This document shows positions 47,685 to 56,497 of a stretch of 64,000 bases of DNA, piece after piece (the first letter of the stretch is position 1; each line of letters begins with the position of its first letter). The DNA lies in contig NZ_RHOE01000003.1 of the NCBI RefSeq assembly GCF_003946385.1, forward strand, positions 1 through 64,000, written 5' to 3'. The notes under the pieces were generated by a model. It was not told the origin of the DNA. It did not search any database and saw only the letters and a program-made list of their open reading frames with translations. Made by a program: the position numbers and the translations under genes. This stretch comes from Loigolactobacillus zhaoyuanensis. GTDB taxonomy: Bacteria; Bacillota; Bacilli; Lactobacillales; Lactobacillaceae.

Positions 47685-47794
47685 AAACGGATGTCCTTCC
47701 TCGCAACGTTGTATAAAAGCTACAACTAGTCGGACAGGCTCCTATTCATAATTAAGGTAATATTCATTGCTTGTTGCAAGTCTGTTTGTCCAGT

Positions 47795-48286
47795 TTATTC
47801 AGTTAGATCGATCCGTTTAGCTAAAACATAAAATAAAAGGGCACCGATCACCAGAGAAAACAATTCGCCTAAAGCGACGCTGAAGTAAGTTGGCCAAAAC
47901 GGCAGTTTGCTGACGATATGAAGTTCTAAGGCAACACTCCACATGGCGATCGTGCAAATAATGGTACTAGCCGCGAGTTTAGCTGCCAAGTGCTTTAAAT
48001 GGCGACTAACATAATAGCTAATAGTTGTCATGGCTAATGTGCCTAGCGTACCAAAAATAATATCAATAATGCCTAGTGGTGAAAATAAATTAACAATGGC
48101 ACAGCCAATCGTTAAAGCCCAAATATAACGTTTGTTGAAAATTGCTAAATGATTCAGCATTTCCGAAAAACGTAATTGTACCGCACCGAAACTCCATGGG
48201 GCGACGAGCATGGTGATCACAATATAAAGTGCTGCGATCACACCAATTTTAGTTAGTGAGCTGGTTTTGATCCGAGTTTTTTCCAT
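47795..48286 (-). CDS. queT: Queuosine precursor transporter QueT
   Basis: A 163-residue membrane protein with about five to six helices, matching the QueT family (COG4708), the substrate-binding component of an ECF-type uptake system for queuosine precursors. Segments such as LRFSEMLNHLAIFNKRYIW and FSPLGIIDIIFGTLGTL are typical. The assignment is supported by a preQ1-I riboswitch directly upstream that overlaps its SD. ECF energising components are not in this window, as usual for group II ECF transporters. Confidence 0.92.
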   Translation of the reverse strand: MEKTRIKTSSLTKIGVIAALYIVITMLVAPWSFGAVQLRFSEMLNHLAIFNKRYIWALTIGCAIVNLFSPLGIIDIIFGTLGTLAMTTISYYVSRHLKHLAAKLAASTIICTIAMWSVALELHIVSKLPFWPTYFSVALGELFSLVIGALLFYVLAKRIDLTE

Positions 48287-48295
48287 AGAAAATAG

Positions 48296-48338
48296 CCTCC
48301 TAGTTTTTTATTATGGTGGGATAGTCACGAACCACCAC
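48296..48338 (-). promoter_or_regulatory. preQ1-I riboswitch of queT
   Basis: On the minus strand GGTGG pairs with CCACC (48332-48336 and 48315-48319) around the loop TTCGTGACTATC, followed by ATAATAAAAAACTA and then AGGAGG. This matches the short preQ1-I aptamer: a P1 stem, a UUC-containing loop, and an A-rich tail ending AAAAAACUA that folds back as an H-type pseudoknot. The SD is next to the tail, so ligand binding should block translation. Confidence 0.85.
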
Positions 48339-48365
48339 TGACAATTAGTCAGACTTGCATTGTTA

Positions 48366-48371
48366 AGTATA
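48366..48371 (-). promoter_or_regulatory. queT promoter (-10)
   Basis: On the minus strand TGTTATACT is an extended -10 about 25 nt upstream of the riboswitch stem; the -35 is weak. Confidence 0.5.
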
Positions 48372-48401
48372 ACAAACTCTGTCGTTAAGGGAAAATTTTG
48401 T

Positions 48402-48438
48402 TAAAAAAATAGTCAAAGCACTAGGTCAGCTTTGACTA
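48402..48438 (-). terminator. Terminator of the SPJ_0845-like gene
   Basis: AGTCAAAGC and GCTTTGACT (perfect 9 bp) around a 9-nt loop, followed on the minus strand by a seven-T run. Confidence 0.85.
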
Positions 48439-48446
48439 GGTTAAGT

Positions 48447-48590
48447 TTATTTTTCTGGTGCTGCTTTTTTAGTGACTTTGGTTTCCTTTGGCTTTTTGGC
48501 CACTGGCTTTTCAACTGGTTTTTTTGGATCTAAGGCGAATTTATCAAACAATTCATTTAGTGTATTATCTTGCTTCATGGTTAATCCCAT
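48447..48590 (-). CDS. Small SPJ_0845-family protein
   Basis: A 47-residue protein: MGLTMKQDNTLNELFDKFA followed by a Lys/Pro/Ala-rich tail (PVEKPVAKKP). The N-terminal half matches the short SPJ_0845 family of lactic acid bacteria; no function is known. I chose ATG 48590 because AAGGA lies 8 nt upstream; three in-frame ATGs further up would add up to 19 residues. It stands alone with its own terminator. Confidence 0.7.
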   Translation of the reverse strand: MGLTMKQDNTLNELFDKFALDPKKPVEKPVAKKPKETKVTKKAAPEK

Positions 48591-48774
48591 TACACTCATC
48601 CTTTCTGCTTCATAATTAATTTTGTTCATTGCGGTTATTATAAACAACAGGTTGCTTTCATATGTTCCTATTCTAGCAGAAAAGCTTTTTTTTTGCTCAG
48701 ATTAGTCCTGTAAATTTTTTAAAATGTATAGTTAGAATTGTTTATGCATTAATTTAATTATTTAGTGGATATAC

Positions 48775-48803
48775 TTGCATAAAAAATCATCATCGAGTAT
48801 AAT
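48775..48803 (+). promoter_or_regulatory. Promoter of the glutamine-type ABC transporter
   Basis: TTGCAT (48775-48780), 17-bp spacer, TATAAT (48798-48803): near consensus. The transcribed leader (about 48810-48880) can fold as CCATG...CTGGA-AATCA-TCCAG...CATGG, a two-part hairpin with no U-run after it. Confidence 0.75.
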
Positions 48804-48880
48804 CGAGCTATTGAATCATAAAAAGCCATGTTTTTGGTCTGGAAATCATCCAGTAGCATGGAGCAGAGGTAGGTTATCAC

Positions 48881-50344
48881 ATGAAAAAAATAATGAGTTG
48901 GTTAATGTTGGCGTTCACCGTCAGCGTTGCAATGCTGGGCGTTTTCGCACAACCAACACAGGCAGCAACGGATGATTCATTGGCACGAGTACAAGAAAAA
49001 GGGACCTTAGTCATGGGGACAAGTCCTGACTATCCGCCATATGAATTTTTAGTTAACCGTGGCGGTAAAGAACGAGTTGTCGGCATGGATGTTGATATCG
49101 CTAAGAAAATCGCTAAAGATCTAGGCGTGAAATTAGTGATCAAGCAAATGGATTTTGATTCTTTATTAGTCGCATTGGAAACTAATAAAGTCGATATGGT
49201 CATTTCGGGGATGTCACCAACAGCGGCACGGAAAAAGAGTGTTGATTTCTCCAATGTCTACTATAAAGGTGGTCAATCGATCATCATCAATAAGGCTGAT
49301 AAAGGGTTATACAAAGACAGAACTTCCTTCCAGAATAAAGCCATGGGTGCGCAAACTGGGAGTATCCAATTCAACTTAGGTAAGAAGCAAATCAAAGGCT
49401 CGAATATGAAAGGTTTAGCCAAAATCAGCGATTTGATTTTAGCCTTGAAGAGTCACAAGGTTGAAGGGGTGATCATGGAAACTCCTTCCGCGCAAGCTTA
49501 TGTTGATAATGATCCTGATTTAGCCATGATCAATGGTAAGTTTAGTCTAGGTAGTGGTGAAAATGATACTGCTATTGGCTTCAAAAAAGGTTCGACTTCG
49601 TTGGTTAACGAAGTCAACAAATCAGTTGATCAAATTAACAAACAGAAGTTAACGAAGACTTATTTGAAGCATGCTGGAACCTACATGAAAACGAACACGA
49701 AAAACACGAGCATGTGGCATTATACGAGCTATTTCGTTAAAGGGGTCGAATATACTTTACTGATCACGGTGATCGGTGTTATTTTCGGGATTTTGCTCGG
49801 TGTCCTTTTTGCCTTAATGCGTTTAAGCAAGATCAAGTTGATCCATTTCTTAGGTGTGGCGTATATTGAATTTGTTCGGGGCACACCATTGATGATCCAA
49901 GTGATGTTCGTGTACTTCGGGATCGGACTATTTATCAATATTCCAGCCTTGATTGCAGGGATCATTGCTGTTTCTCTGAACTCAGCAGCTTATGTTGCCG
50001 AAATCATTCGGGGCGGGATCAACTCAGTGGCTAAAGGGCAAACGGAAGCCGCACGGAGCTTAGGTTTAAGCCAACAACAAACTTTTGTTAGTGTGATCTT
50101 CCCACAAGCGTTGAAAAATATTTGGCCAGCATTAGGGAACGAATTTGTTTCCCTGATCAAGGAAAGCTCGATCGTCTCGATCATTGGGGTCACCGATCTG
50201 ATCTATCAATTAAAAGCAGTCCAAACGGCGACTTATAAAGGGGTTATCCCGATCGTAGTTGCCATGGTGATCTATTTTGTTATGACCTTCAGTTTATCCA
50301 AAGTATTGAACCACTACGAGAGGAAGATGAAGCACGATGCCTGA
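48881..50344 (+). CDS. glnP: Amino-acid ABC transporter, fused substrate-binding protein and permease (GlnPH type)
   Basis: A 487-residue fusion typical of lactic acid bacteria. A signal peptide (cleavage likely after PTQAA, about residue 28) leads to a type II periplasmic-binding domain (about 35-270) specific to the Glu/Gln family ([26 protein letters not shown]). It is followed by a His/Met permease domain with about five helices (285-480) carrying the EAA loop ([17 protein letters not shown]). It imports glutamine or glutamate with GlnQ. Its end overlaps glnQ by 8 bp. Confidence 0.93.
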   Translation: MKKIMSWLMLAFTVSVAMLGVFAQPTQAATDDSLARVQEKGTLVMGTSPDYPPYEFLVNRGGKERVVGMDVDIAKKIAKDLGVKLVIKQMDFDSLLVALETNKVDMVISGMSPTAARKKSVDFSNVYYKGGQSIIINKADKGLYKDRTSFQNKAMGAQTGSIQFNLGKKQIKGSNMKGLAKISDLILALKSHKVEGVIMETPSAQAYVDNDPDLAMINGKFSLGSGENDTAIGFKKGSTSLVNEVNKSVDQINKQKLTKTYLKHAGTYMKTNTKNTSMWHYTSYFVKGVEYTLLITVIGVIFGILLGVLFALMRLSKIKLIHFLGVAYIEFVRGTPLMIQVMFVYFGIGLFINIPALIAGIIAVSLNSAAYVAEIIRGGINSVAKGQTEAARSLGLSQQQTFVSVIFPQALKNIWPALGNEFVSLIKESSIVSIIGVTDLIYQLKAVQTATYKGVIPIVVAMVIYFVMTFSLSKVLNHYERKMKHDA

Positions 50345-51077
50345 AATGATTACGATTGAGAATATTAATAAAAAATTTGGCGACACAGAAGTTTTAAAGG
50401 ATTTAAACGGTAAAGTTGAAAAAGGTCAAGTGATCTGTGTGATCGGACCATCTGGTGGTGGTAAAAGTACGTTCTTACGCTGCCTGAACATGCTAGAACA
50501 ACCAACCAGCGGTAAAATCGTGTTTGAAGATTCTGAATTAACATCATTAAATGAAAGTCAGATCAACCAACTCCGTGAAAAAATGGGAATGGTGTTCCAG
50601 AGTTTCAATCTATTCTCTAACATGACGGTGGTTGAAAACGTTAAGTTAGCGCCAGTTAAAGTTAAGAAGATGACTGATGCAGCGGCTCAAGAATTAGCGC
50701 TTAAATTGTTGGATCAAGTTGGTTTAGCCGAAAAAGCAGATAACTATCCGGCTAGTCTTTCTGGTGGGCAGCAACAGCGGGTAGCGATCGCCCGGGCGTT
50801 AGCAATGAATCCTGATGTAATGTTGTTCGATGAACCCACATCAGCATTAGATCCAGAAATGGTTGGCGAAGTGTTGAAAGTTATGCAAGACTTAGCCAAT
50901 CAAGGGATGACCATGGTTGTGGTGACCCACGAAATGGGCTTCGCCAAAAACGTGGCCGATGAAGTTTGGTTTATGGACGGTGGCGTCTTTGCTGAAAAGG
51001 GTACGCCTGACCAAATCTTTGAGCATCCACAAAATGAACGGACACAAGATTTTCTAGCTAAAATTCTTGAAGCATAA
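50337..51077 (+). CDS. glnQ: Amino-acid ABC transporter ATP-binding protein
   Basis: The ATPase that powers the fused permease encoded just upstream. It has Walker [11 protein letters not shown]-loop VFQSFNLF, signature LSGGQQQR, Walker [15 protein letters not shown] and the switch His in VTHEMGF. The 246-residue length is typical of polar amino acid importers. Ends in a perfect-palindrome terminator. Confidence 0.95.
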   Translation: MPEMITIENINKKFGDTEVLKDLNGKVEKGQVICVIGPSGGGKSTFLRCLNMLEQPTSGKIVFEDSELTSLNESQINQLREKMGMVFQSFNLFSNMTVVENVKLAPVKVKKMTDAAAQELALKLLDQVGLAEKADNYPASLSGGQQQRVAIARALAMNPDVMLFDEPTSALDPEMVGEVLKVMQDLANQGMTMVVVTHEMGFAKNVADEVWFMDGGVFAEKGTPDQIFEHPQNERTQDFLAKILEA

Positions 51078-51080
51078 TGA

Positions 51081-51106
51081 AAAAGCTGGCCTAGGCCAGC
51101 TTTTTT
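51081..51106 (+). terminator. glnQ terminator
   Basis: AAAAGCTGGCCTAGGCCAGC is a perfect palindromic stem followed by six Ts, a few bases after the glnQ stop. Confidence 0.9.
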
Positions 51107-51127
51107 GCGTATTGGTAAGCTGAGTGC

Positions 51128-51155
51128 TTGCTTTTCCGGCTAGACGCGTTAAAAT
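51128..51155 (+). promoter_or_regulatory. uvrC promoter
   Basis: TTGCTT (51128-51133), 16-bp spacer, TAAAAT (51150-51155), about 90 bp before the uvrC start. No LexA box is apparent. Confidence 0.55.
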
Positions 51156-51245
51156 ATAAAAGCGAACATGCGTACGTTACCTGGGCTTCCATAGCTAAGC
51201 GTACTTAAACAACTTTAATTTATAAAGCAGAAAGGCTGTTTTAGT

Positions 51246-53018
51246 GTGGCAACAGAATATTTAGAGCATAAATTAGCCTTATTACCGCCGCTGCCCGGTT
51301 GCTATTTGATGAAAAACCGTGACGGCAAGATCATCTATGTCGGTAAGGCGAAAAATTTAAAAAATCGAGTTCGTTCCTACTTTAAGAGTAGTCATGAGGG
51401 CAAAACTGCCCGACTGGTTGCTGAGATCCGTGACTTTGAAACCATTATTACTTCCACTGATAAGGAAGCATTTTTGTTAGAAATTACGCTGATCCAGAAG
51501 CACCAGCCACATTTTAATATCAAATTAAAAATTGGTACGGGCTATCCCTATATTAAAATCACCAACGAACGTGATCCGCACATGTTGATCACTGGTGATG
51601 TTAAGAAAGACGGCGGCTATTATTTTGGCCCGTATCCGAATGTTTACGCCGCCGAAGAGACGCTTCATTTTCTACAAAAGGTTTACCCACTACGTCGCTG
51701 CAGTGGCCGCCAAACTCGACCTTGTTTGTATTATCATATGGGGCAGTGTCTCGGCGCTTGTTTCCGTGAAGTGCCTAAAAGTGAGTATGAAGCACAGATC
51801 CGTAAGATCAAACGCTTTTTAAATGGCCAAGTTAGTGACGTTAAGCGGGAATTACGCGAGCAAATGCAAACTGCTGCGGCTGACTTACAATTTGAACGGG
51901 CAGCTGAACTACGTGATCAGTTACGTTACATTGAGGCCACTGTTGAAAAGCAGAAAATTATTTCCAACGATCATACACCGCGGGATATTTTTGGCTATTA
52001 TATGGATAAAGGTTGGTTGTCTGTCCAAATCTTCTTTATTCGCCAAGCCCGATTGATCAAGCGAGAAAAGCGTCTGTTTCCATGTGTTAATACACCGGAA
52101 GAAGAGCTGGAAAGTTTTATTTTACAGTTTTATAAGCGTAAAAATAATGTCTTGCCCCGGGAGATCTTGGTACCGAAAGGCGTTAATCAAAAAGTGTTGG
52201 CTGATATTTTGCAGGTGCCGATTCGCACGCCGCAACGTGGTGAAAAACGAGCGTTAATGCTGATGGCTAACAAAAATAGTCGCTTAGTTTTAGAAGAGAA
52301 ATTTCGCTTGATGGAGCTGGATAACTCACATACGGTGGGTGCGGTACAAGAATTAGTTGACGCTTTACAGATCACATCAGCGCATCGGATCGAAGCTTTT
52401 GATCATTCCAATATTCAAGGTACTGATCCCGTATCAGCGATGGTTTGCTATATTGATGGTGAGCCGGCTAAAAGTGAATATCGGAAGTATAAAATTAAAT
52501 CTGGTAGTGGCGCTAACGAAGCGGCCAATACTCAAGAAGTGATTCGACGTCGCTATGTGCGCTTGTTAAAGGAACAACAGCCGTTGCCGGATCTGATTTT
52601 AATGGATGGTGGCGAAATTCAATTAAACGCTGCGCGCGAAGTTTTAGAGGATGAATTGGATCTGCATATTCCAGTAGCCGGTATGGTCAAAAATGATCAC
52701 CATAAAACGGCTGACTTAATGTATGGCCCGGATGATAAGAAGTTGGATCTTGATCCTAAAAGTGAAGGCTTTTATCTGTTACAACGGATTCAGGATGAGG
52801 TCCATCGATTTGCAATCACCTTCCATCGTCAATTACGGGGAAAGCATTCGTTAAGTTCACAACTTGATCAAATTCCTGGCGTCGGTCCAAAAACACGAAC
52901 AAAATTATTACGTCAGTTTGGCTCATTAAAGAAATTGAAAGCAGCGACCATTCTTGAATTACAGGCGATCGGTGTTTCTAAAACAGTCGCTCAGACCATT
53001 AAACTGTCGCTTAAATAG
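51246..53018 (+). CDS. uvrC: Excinuclease ABC subunit UvrC
   Basis: The nuclease that makes both incisions in nucleotide excision repair. The 590-residue protein has the N-terminal GIY-YIG domain (PGCYLMKNRDGKIIYVGKAK), a cysteine-rich linker (RRCSGRQTRPCLYYHMGQC), UVR motif (about 205-240), the RNase H-like endonuclease domain (EAFDHSNIQG, LILMDGG) and C-terminal helix-hairpin-helix pair (IPGVGPKTRTKLL). GTG start behind AGAAAGG. Single gene with terminator. Confidence 0.96.
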   Translation: MATEYLEHKLALLPPLPGCYLMKNRDGKIIYVGKAKNLKNRVRSYFKSSHEGKTARLVAEIRDFETIITSTDKEAFLLEITLIQKHQPHFNIKLKIGTGYPYIKITNERDPHMLITGDVKKDGGYYFGPYPNVYAAEETLHFLQKVYPLRRCSGRQTRPCLYYHMGQCLGACFREVPKSEYEAQIRKIKRFLNGQVSDVKRELREQMQTAAADLQFERAAELRDQLRYIEATVEKQKIISNDHTPRDIFGYYMDKGWLSVQIFFIRQARLIKREKRLFPCVNTPEEELESFILQFYKRKNNVLPREILVPKGVNQKVLADILQVPIRTPQRGEKRALMLMANKNSRLVLEEKFRLMELDNSHTVGAVQELVDALQITSAHRIEAFDHSNIQGTDPVSAMVCYIDGEPAKSEYRKYKIKSGSGANEAANTQEVIRRRYVRLLKEQQPLPDLILMDGGEIQLNAAREVLEDELDLHIPVAGMVKNDHHKTADLMYGPDDKKLDLDPKSEGFYLLQRIQDEVHRFAITFHRQLRGKHSLSSQLDQIPGVGPKTRTKLLRQFGSLKKLKAATILELQAIGVSKTVAQTIKLSLK

Positions 53019-53027
53019 TAGTTTAGC

Positions 53028-53060
53028 AGGGCTTAGCCAGTTGATAGCTAAGCCCTTTTT
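53028..53060 (+). terminator. uvrC terminator
   Basis: GGGCTTAGC and GCTAAGCCC (9 bp) with a T-run, just after uvrC. Confidence 0.88.
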
Positions 53061-53127
53061 ATGTGCAATAAATTTTAAAATTAAGTAAATTGTAATCGAT
53101 GCCATAAATTTAAACCTTATATAAAAT

Positions 53128-53201
53128 ACGAACAATAAATAAAATAAATTTAAAAATATACGTCTACTGTGTTGACGAACAATATGAGGTGCTGATACAC
53201 T
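53128..53201 (+). promoter_or_regulatory. pur operon promoter with two PurBox-like sites
   Basis: ACGAACAAT occurs twice in direct orientation at 53128-53136 and 53175-53183. The first, with its upstream AAAT, matches the AWWWCCGAACWWT PurBox at all but one position. A promoter TTGACG (53172-53177), 18 bp, TACACT (53196-53201) with extended TGA overlaps the second box. PurR control (with PRPP as effector) is the likely mode. No purine riboswitch is seen before purE. Confidence 0.6.
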
Positions 53202-53235
53202 TAATGTACGTTTTAAATTAAGGGAGGTAAAATCC

Positions 53236-53721
53236 GTGAATCAAGTTGCAATCGTAATGGGTTCCATTTCCGATTGGCCGACGATGCAGTCAACCGCGGC
53301 TATTTTAACCGAATTACAAATACCGTTTTGCAAACGTATTATTTCAGCCCATCGTATGCCACAAACACTACAAAGTTTTGCACAGCAAGCTATTACCGAA
53401 CAAATTGACGTGATCATTGCTGGTGCTGGTGGGGCAGCTCATTTACCAGGCATGCTTGCTGCTAATACGACACGCCCAGTGATCGGGGTACCAATCGAAA
53501 GCCATGCGTTGCACGGGATCGATTCCTTGTTATCGATCGTCCAAATGCCAGCTGGTGTGCCTGTGTCCACGATGGCAATCGGCACGGCTGGCGCTAAAAA
53601 TGCGGCGTTGCAGGCGGCTAGTATTTTGGCCTTACAAGATAGAGCACTGCAACAGCGCTTGACTGATTACCGCGCTGCCCAAACACAACGATCAGTTGAA
53701 AGTGAGGCGCAACTTGATTAA
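53236..53721 (+). CDS. purE: N5-carboxyaminoimidazole ribonucleotide mutase
   Basis: It converts N5-CAIR (made by PurK) to CAIR. The 161-residue protein has the N-terminal GSISDWPTM (class I PurE SDxPxM motif), SAHRMP with the catalytic His, and [14 protein letters not shown] start 53236 after AGGGAGGT. First gene of the operon; its end overlaps the chosen purK start by 8 bp. Confidence 0.95.
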   Translation: MNQVAIVMGSISDWPTMQSTAAILTELQIPFCKRIISAHRMPQTLQSFAQQAITEQIDVIIAGAGGAAHLPGMLAANTTRPVIGVPIESHALHGIDSLLSIVQMPAGVPVSTMAIGTAGAKNAALQAASILALQDRALQQRLTDYRAAQTQRSVESEAQLD

Positions 53722-54838
53722 ACAGTTATTGCCACCTGCGACGATCGGTATTGTTGGCGGTGGTCAGCTAGGTCAGATGTTGACGTTAGCAGCTAAAAGT
53801 ATGGGTTACAAGGTTGGGGTGCTTGACCCGACACCAGATTGTCCGGCGGCACAAGTTGCTGATTTTCAAATTAAAGCTGACTATGATGATCGGACCGCGA
53901 TGCTACAGTTAGCCAAGCAGGCCGATGTGCTGACTTACGAATTTGAAAATGTTGATCTTGACAGTTTGGAAACGGCCAGCCAATATGCCGCCTTACCACA
54001 GGGCACCCACTTATTGGCAGTCACACGTAATCGGTTGACTGAGAAAAAATTTCTCAAGTCGCTAGGCGTACCAGTGACGGATTTTGCTGCGGTCAACACG
54101 CTGGCTGAATTAAAGATCGCTAGCACGACAATTGGATTGCCCAGTATTTTAAAAACAGCCACTGGGGGTTACGACGGCCATGGCCAATATGATGTGAATA
54201 CTAGCGCTGATATTGCTACCGCCACCAAATTACTGCCTGGTGATTGTATTTTGGAGCGGCGGCAAGCCTTTATTAAAGAGCTGGCGATTATGGTGACACG
54301 CGATCGAAATCAACAGGTGCGAACTTTTCCGGTGGTAGAAAATATCCATCAGCAACATATCCTCCACGAGACGATTGCCCCGGCACCAGTAACAGCAGCG
54401 ATTCAAGCGACCGTCGTGCAGATTGCAACGAAAATTGCCCAAGGCTTAGATTTGTATGGCGTGTTAGGTATTGAGTTTTTCTTATTATCCGACGGTCGCT
54501 TGTTAGTCAATGAATTGGCGCCCCGGCCGCATAATTCAGGTCATTTTAGCATCGAAGCCTGCAATCTATCACAATTTGCCGCCCACATTCGCAGTATTTG
54601 TGGCTTGCCGCTCCCACCAATCACGCAACAACGACCAGCAGTAATGGTTAATTTATTAGGTCAGCACCTAGAAGCGGCTCGGCAGCGTTGGTTGCAGCGG
54701 CCGCAGTGGTACCTGCATGATTATGGTAAAGCCGAAATTCGCCACCAACGTAAAATGGGTCACATCACAATTTTAACTGACGACCCCGTACAAACGCAGG
54801 CCCAATTAGCCGCAGAAAAAATCTGGGAGGATCAATAA
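53714..54838 (+). CDS. purK: N5-carboxyaminoimidazole ribonucleotide synthase
   Basis: An ATP-grasp enzyme that carboxylates AIR with bicarbonate. [11 protein letters not shown] (start), [20 protein letters not shown] (ATP loop) and [12 protein letters not shown] are diagnostic. I chose TTG 53714 (374 residues) with GAGG 6 nt upstream inside the purE end; TTG 53696 is an alternative. The stop overlaps the purC start as TAATG. Confidence 0.95.
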   Translation: MIKQLLPPATIGIVGGGQLGQMLTLAAKSMGYKVGVLDPTPDCPAAQVADFQIKADYDDRTAMLQLAKQADVLTYEFENVDLDSLETASQYAALPQGTHLLAVTRNRLTEKKFLKSLGVPVTDFAAVNTLAELKIASTTIGLPSILKTATGGYDGHGQYDVNTSADIATATKLLPGDCILERRQAFIKELAIMVTRDRNQQVRTFPVVENIHQQHILHETIAPAPVTAAIQATVVQIATKIAQGLDLYGVLGIEFFLLSDGRLLVNELAPRPHNSGHFSIEACNLSQFAAHIRSICGLPLPPITQQRPAVMVNLLGQHLEAARQRWLQRPQWYLHDYGKAEIRHQRKMGHITILTDDPVQTQAQLAAEKIWEDQ

Positions 54839-55566
54839 TGCGTAAACTTAAAGAATTGAAAACTGGTAAGGCTAAGCGTCTGTACACCACCGATGATCCA
54901 GAAGTTCTCTGGGTGGAGTATTTAGATCAAGCTACGGCGCTAAATGGTAAACGTAAAGAACAAATTGCAACCAAAGGGGCTTTAAATAATCAAATTGATA
55001 GTTTGCTTTTTGATTATTTAATTGCTAATGGTGTGCCGACTGATTTTATTCGCCAAGTTTCGGCCACGGAACAGTTGATCCATCCGGTTAAAATGATCCC
55101 CTTGGAAGTAGTGGTGCGCAACCTTGCTTCTGGTAGTTTCCAACGCAAGTTTGCCACTGATTATTTACAGCCATTAAAACAGCCGATCGTTGAATTGTTT
55201 TATAAGTCCGACGAATTAGATGATCCATTTATGAATGACGACCAAGTGACAGCGCTGGGAATCGCCAGTGCCGTTGAATTAGTGCAGATCAAACAATTGG
55301 CGTTACAGATCAATCAATTGTTGATCGCTCGTTTTGCCCAAGGCCAATTGACATTAGTTGATTTCAAAATTGAAGTTGGCTACCTAAATGGTCAATTAGT
55401 TTTAGCTGACGAAATTTCCCCAGATTCATGCCGTTTAGTTGATACCACGACTCAAGAATCGTTGGATAAAGACGTTTTCCGTAAGCACACCGGTGATTTA
55501 ACCACCGTTTATCGCGAAGTCCTGACTCGTTTACAAAACTCGGAGGTGGCCCATGTATCGCGCTAA
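54838..55566 (+). CDS. purC: SAICAR synthase
   Basis: It joins CAIR and aspartate with ATP to form SAICAR. The 242-residue protein shows GKAKRLYTTDDPE, the PLEVVVRNLASGS signature, DFKIEVGYLNG and LADEISPDSCRL. Overlaps both neighbours (1 bp with purK, 14 bp with purS). Confidence 0.95.
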   Translation: MRKLKELKTGKAKRLYTTDDPEVLWVEYLDQATALNGKRKEQIATKGALNNQIDSLLFDYLIANGVPTDFIRQVSATEQLIHPVKMIPLEVVVRNLASGSFQRKFATDYLQPLKQPIVELFYKSDELDDPFMNDDQVTALGIASAVELVQIKQLALQINQLLIARFAQGQLTLVDFKIEVGYLNGQLVLADEISPDSCRLVDTTTQESLDKDVFRKHTGDLTTVYREVLTRLQNSEVAHVSR

Positions 55567-55801
55567 AGTTTATGTGACCTATAAAGATTCGATCCTCGAC
55601 CCGCAAGCCGAAGCAATTAAAACAGCGTTGCATCAGCTAGAGTTTCCAGAATTAACTCAATTGACTTGTGGAAAATATTTTGAGCTTGAATTAGCAACGA
55701 CTGAAGCAAAAGCCGCAACCACGGTGGAGCAAATGTGTCAAAAGTTGTTGGCTAATGTCAATATGGAAAGTTATCGTTACGAAATTGTGGCGGCGGAATA
55801 G
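55553..55801 (+). CDS. purS: FGAM synthase subunit PurS
   Basis: An 82-residue bridging subunit of the three-part FGAM synthase (PurS-PurQ-PurL). The YRAKVYVTYKDSILDPQAEA start and GKYFELEL core are typical. The ATG lies within the end of purC after GGAGGTGG. Confidence 0.92.
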   Translation: MYRAKVYVTYKDSILDPQAEAIKTALHQLEFPELTQLTCGKYFELELATTEAKAATTVEQMCQKLLANVNMESYRYEIVAAE

Positions 55802-55816
55802 AAAGGGCGGTCGACG

Positions 55817-56497
55817 ATGAAATTTGCGGTGATTCAATTTCCTGGTTCAAATTGTGATCAAGATTTAGTGGCGGCGTTGCGGGATGTTTGCCAGCAGGAC
55901 GTGCAGTTAATTAGTTATCAGAGTACTGATTTATCTGCTTTTGCGGCTGTTTTACTACCCGGTGGCTTTTCATATGGTGATTACTTACGTGGTGGGGCGA
56001 TCGCTCGCTTTGCACCGATCATGGGCGCCGTTCAGCAATTTGCGGCCGCTGGTGGTTTAGTTATTGGTATTTGCAACGGTTTCCAGATTTTGACTGAAGC
56101 AGGTCTGTTACCAGGCGTACTACAACGTAATAAAGGCGCCGATTTTATTTGTCAGTCCGCAGCGTTGACTGTAGCCAATGCAAAAACCAGTTTTACTAGT
56201 GCTTATGCTGATCAGCAATCGATCCAGTTACCAATTGCCCATGGTGAAGGTAACTATTATTGTGATGATGCGACTTTGGCGCAATTAAAGGCCGAGCAGC
56301 GCATTGTCTTTACCTATCAGGATAATCCAAATGGTAGCCGGGCTAATATTGCTGGAATTACCAATCAAGCCGGTAACGTATTGGGGATGATGCCCCATCC
56401 GGAGCGAGCAGTCGAAGCTTTATTAGGTAGCGAAGATGGTCGTGGTCTGTTCCAAAGTATGATCCAAACATTAACCGATAAGGTGGTGCCGGTATGA
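55817..56497 (+). CDS. purQ: FGAM synthase glutaminase subunit PurQ
   Basis: The class I glutamine amidotransferase subunit of FGAM synthase, 226 residues. The nucleophile Cys is in GICNGFQIL, and MPHPERA carries the catalytic His and Glu. FPGSNCDQD is the typical start. Overlaps purL by 4 bp (ATGA). Confidence 0.96.
   Translation: MKFAVIQFPGSNCDQDLVAALRDVCQQDVQLISYQSTDLSAFAAVLLPGGFSYGDYLRGGAIARFAPIMGAVQQFAAAGGLVIGICNGFQILTEAGLLPGVLQRNKGADFICQSAALTVANAKTSFTSAYADQQSIQLPIAHGEGNYYCDDATLAQLKAEQRIVFTYQDNPNGSRANIAGITNQAGNVLGMMPHPERAVEALLGSEDGRGLFQSMIQTLTDKVVPV

Larger units (their letters stand above)
47528..47765. repeat. Tandem 105-bp direct repeats (two full copies plus a partial third)
   Basis: Copy 1 is 47528-47632 and copy 2 is 47633-47737; they differ at only about five bases. 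A diverged third fragment starts at 47738 and loses similarity after about 28 bases. Each full unit holds a minus-strand 15-codon ORF with a ribosome binding site, a TATTTCG-GCAA-CGAAATA hairpin with a GNRA tetraloop (minus strand; 47551-47568 and 47656-47673), and a second dyad GTTGTA/TACAAC. Confidence 0.9.

Noticed and set aside
47528-47765. Direct repeats considered as a CRISPR array
   Set aside because: The whole 105-bp unit is repeated with no short-repeat/unique-spacer pattern and no cas genes nearby.
53061-53235. Purine riboswitch upstream of purE
   Set aside because: No three-way-junction aptamer core is visible; PurBox-like repeats explain the region better.
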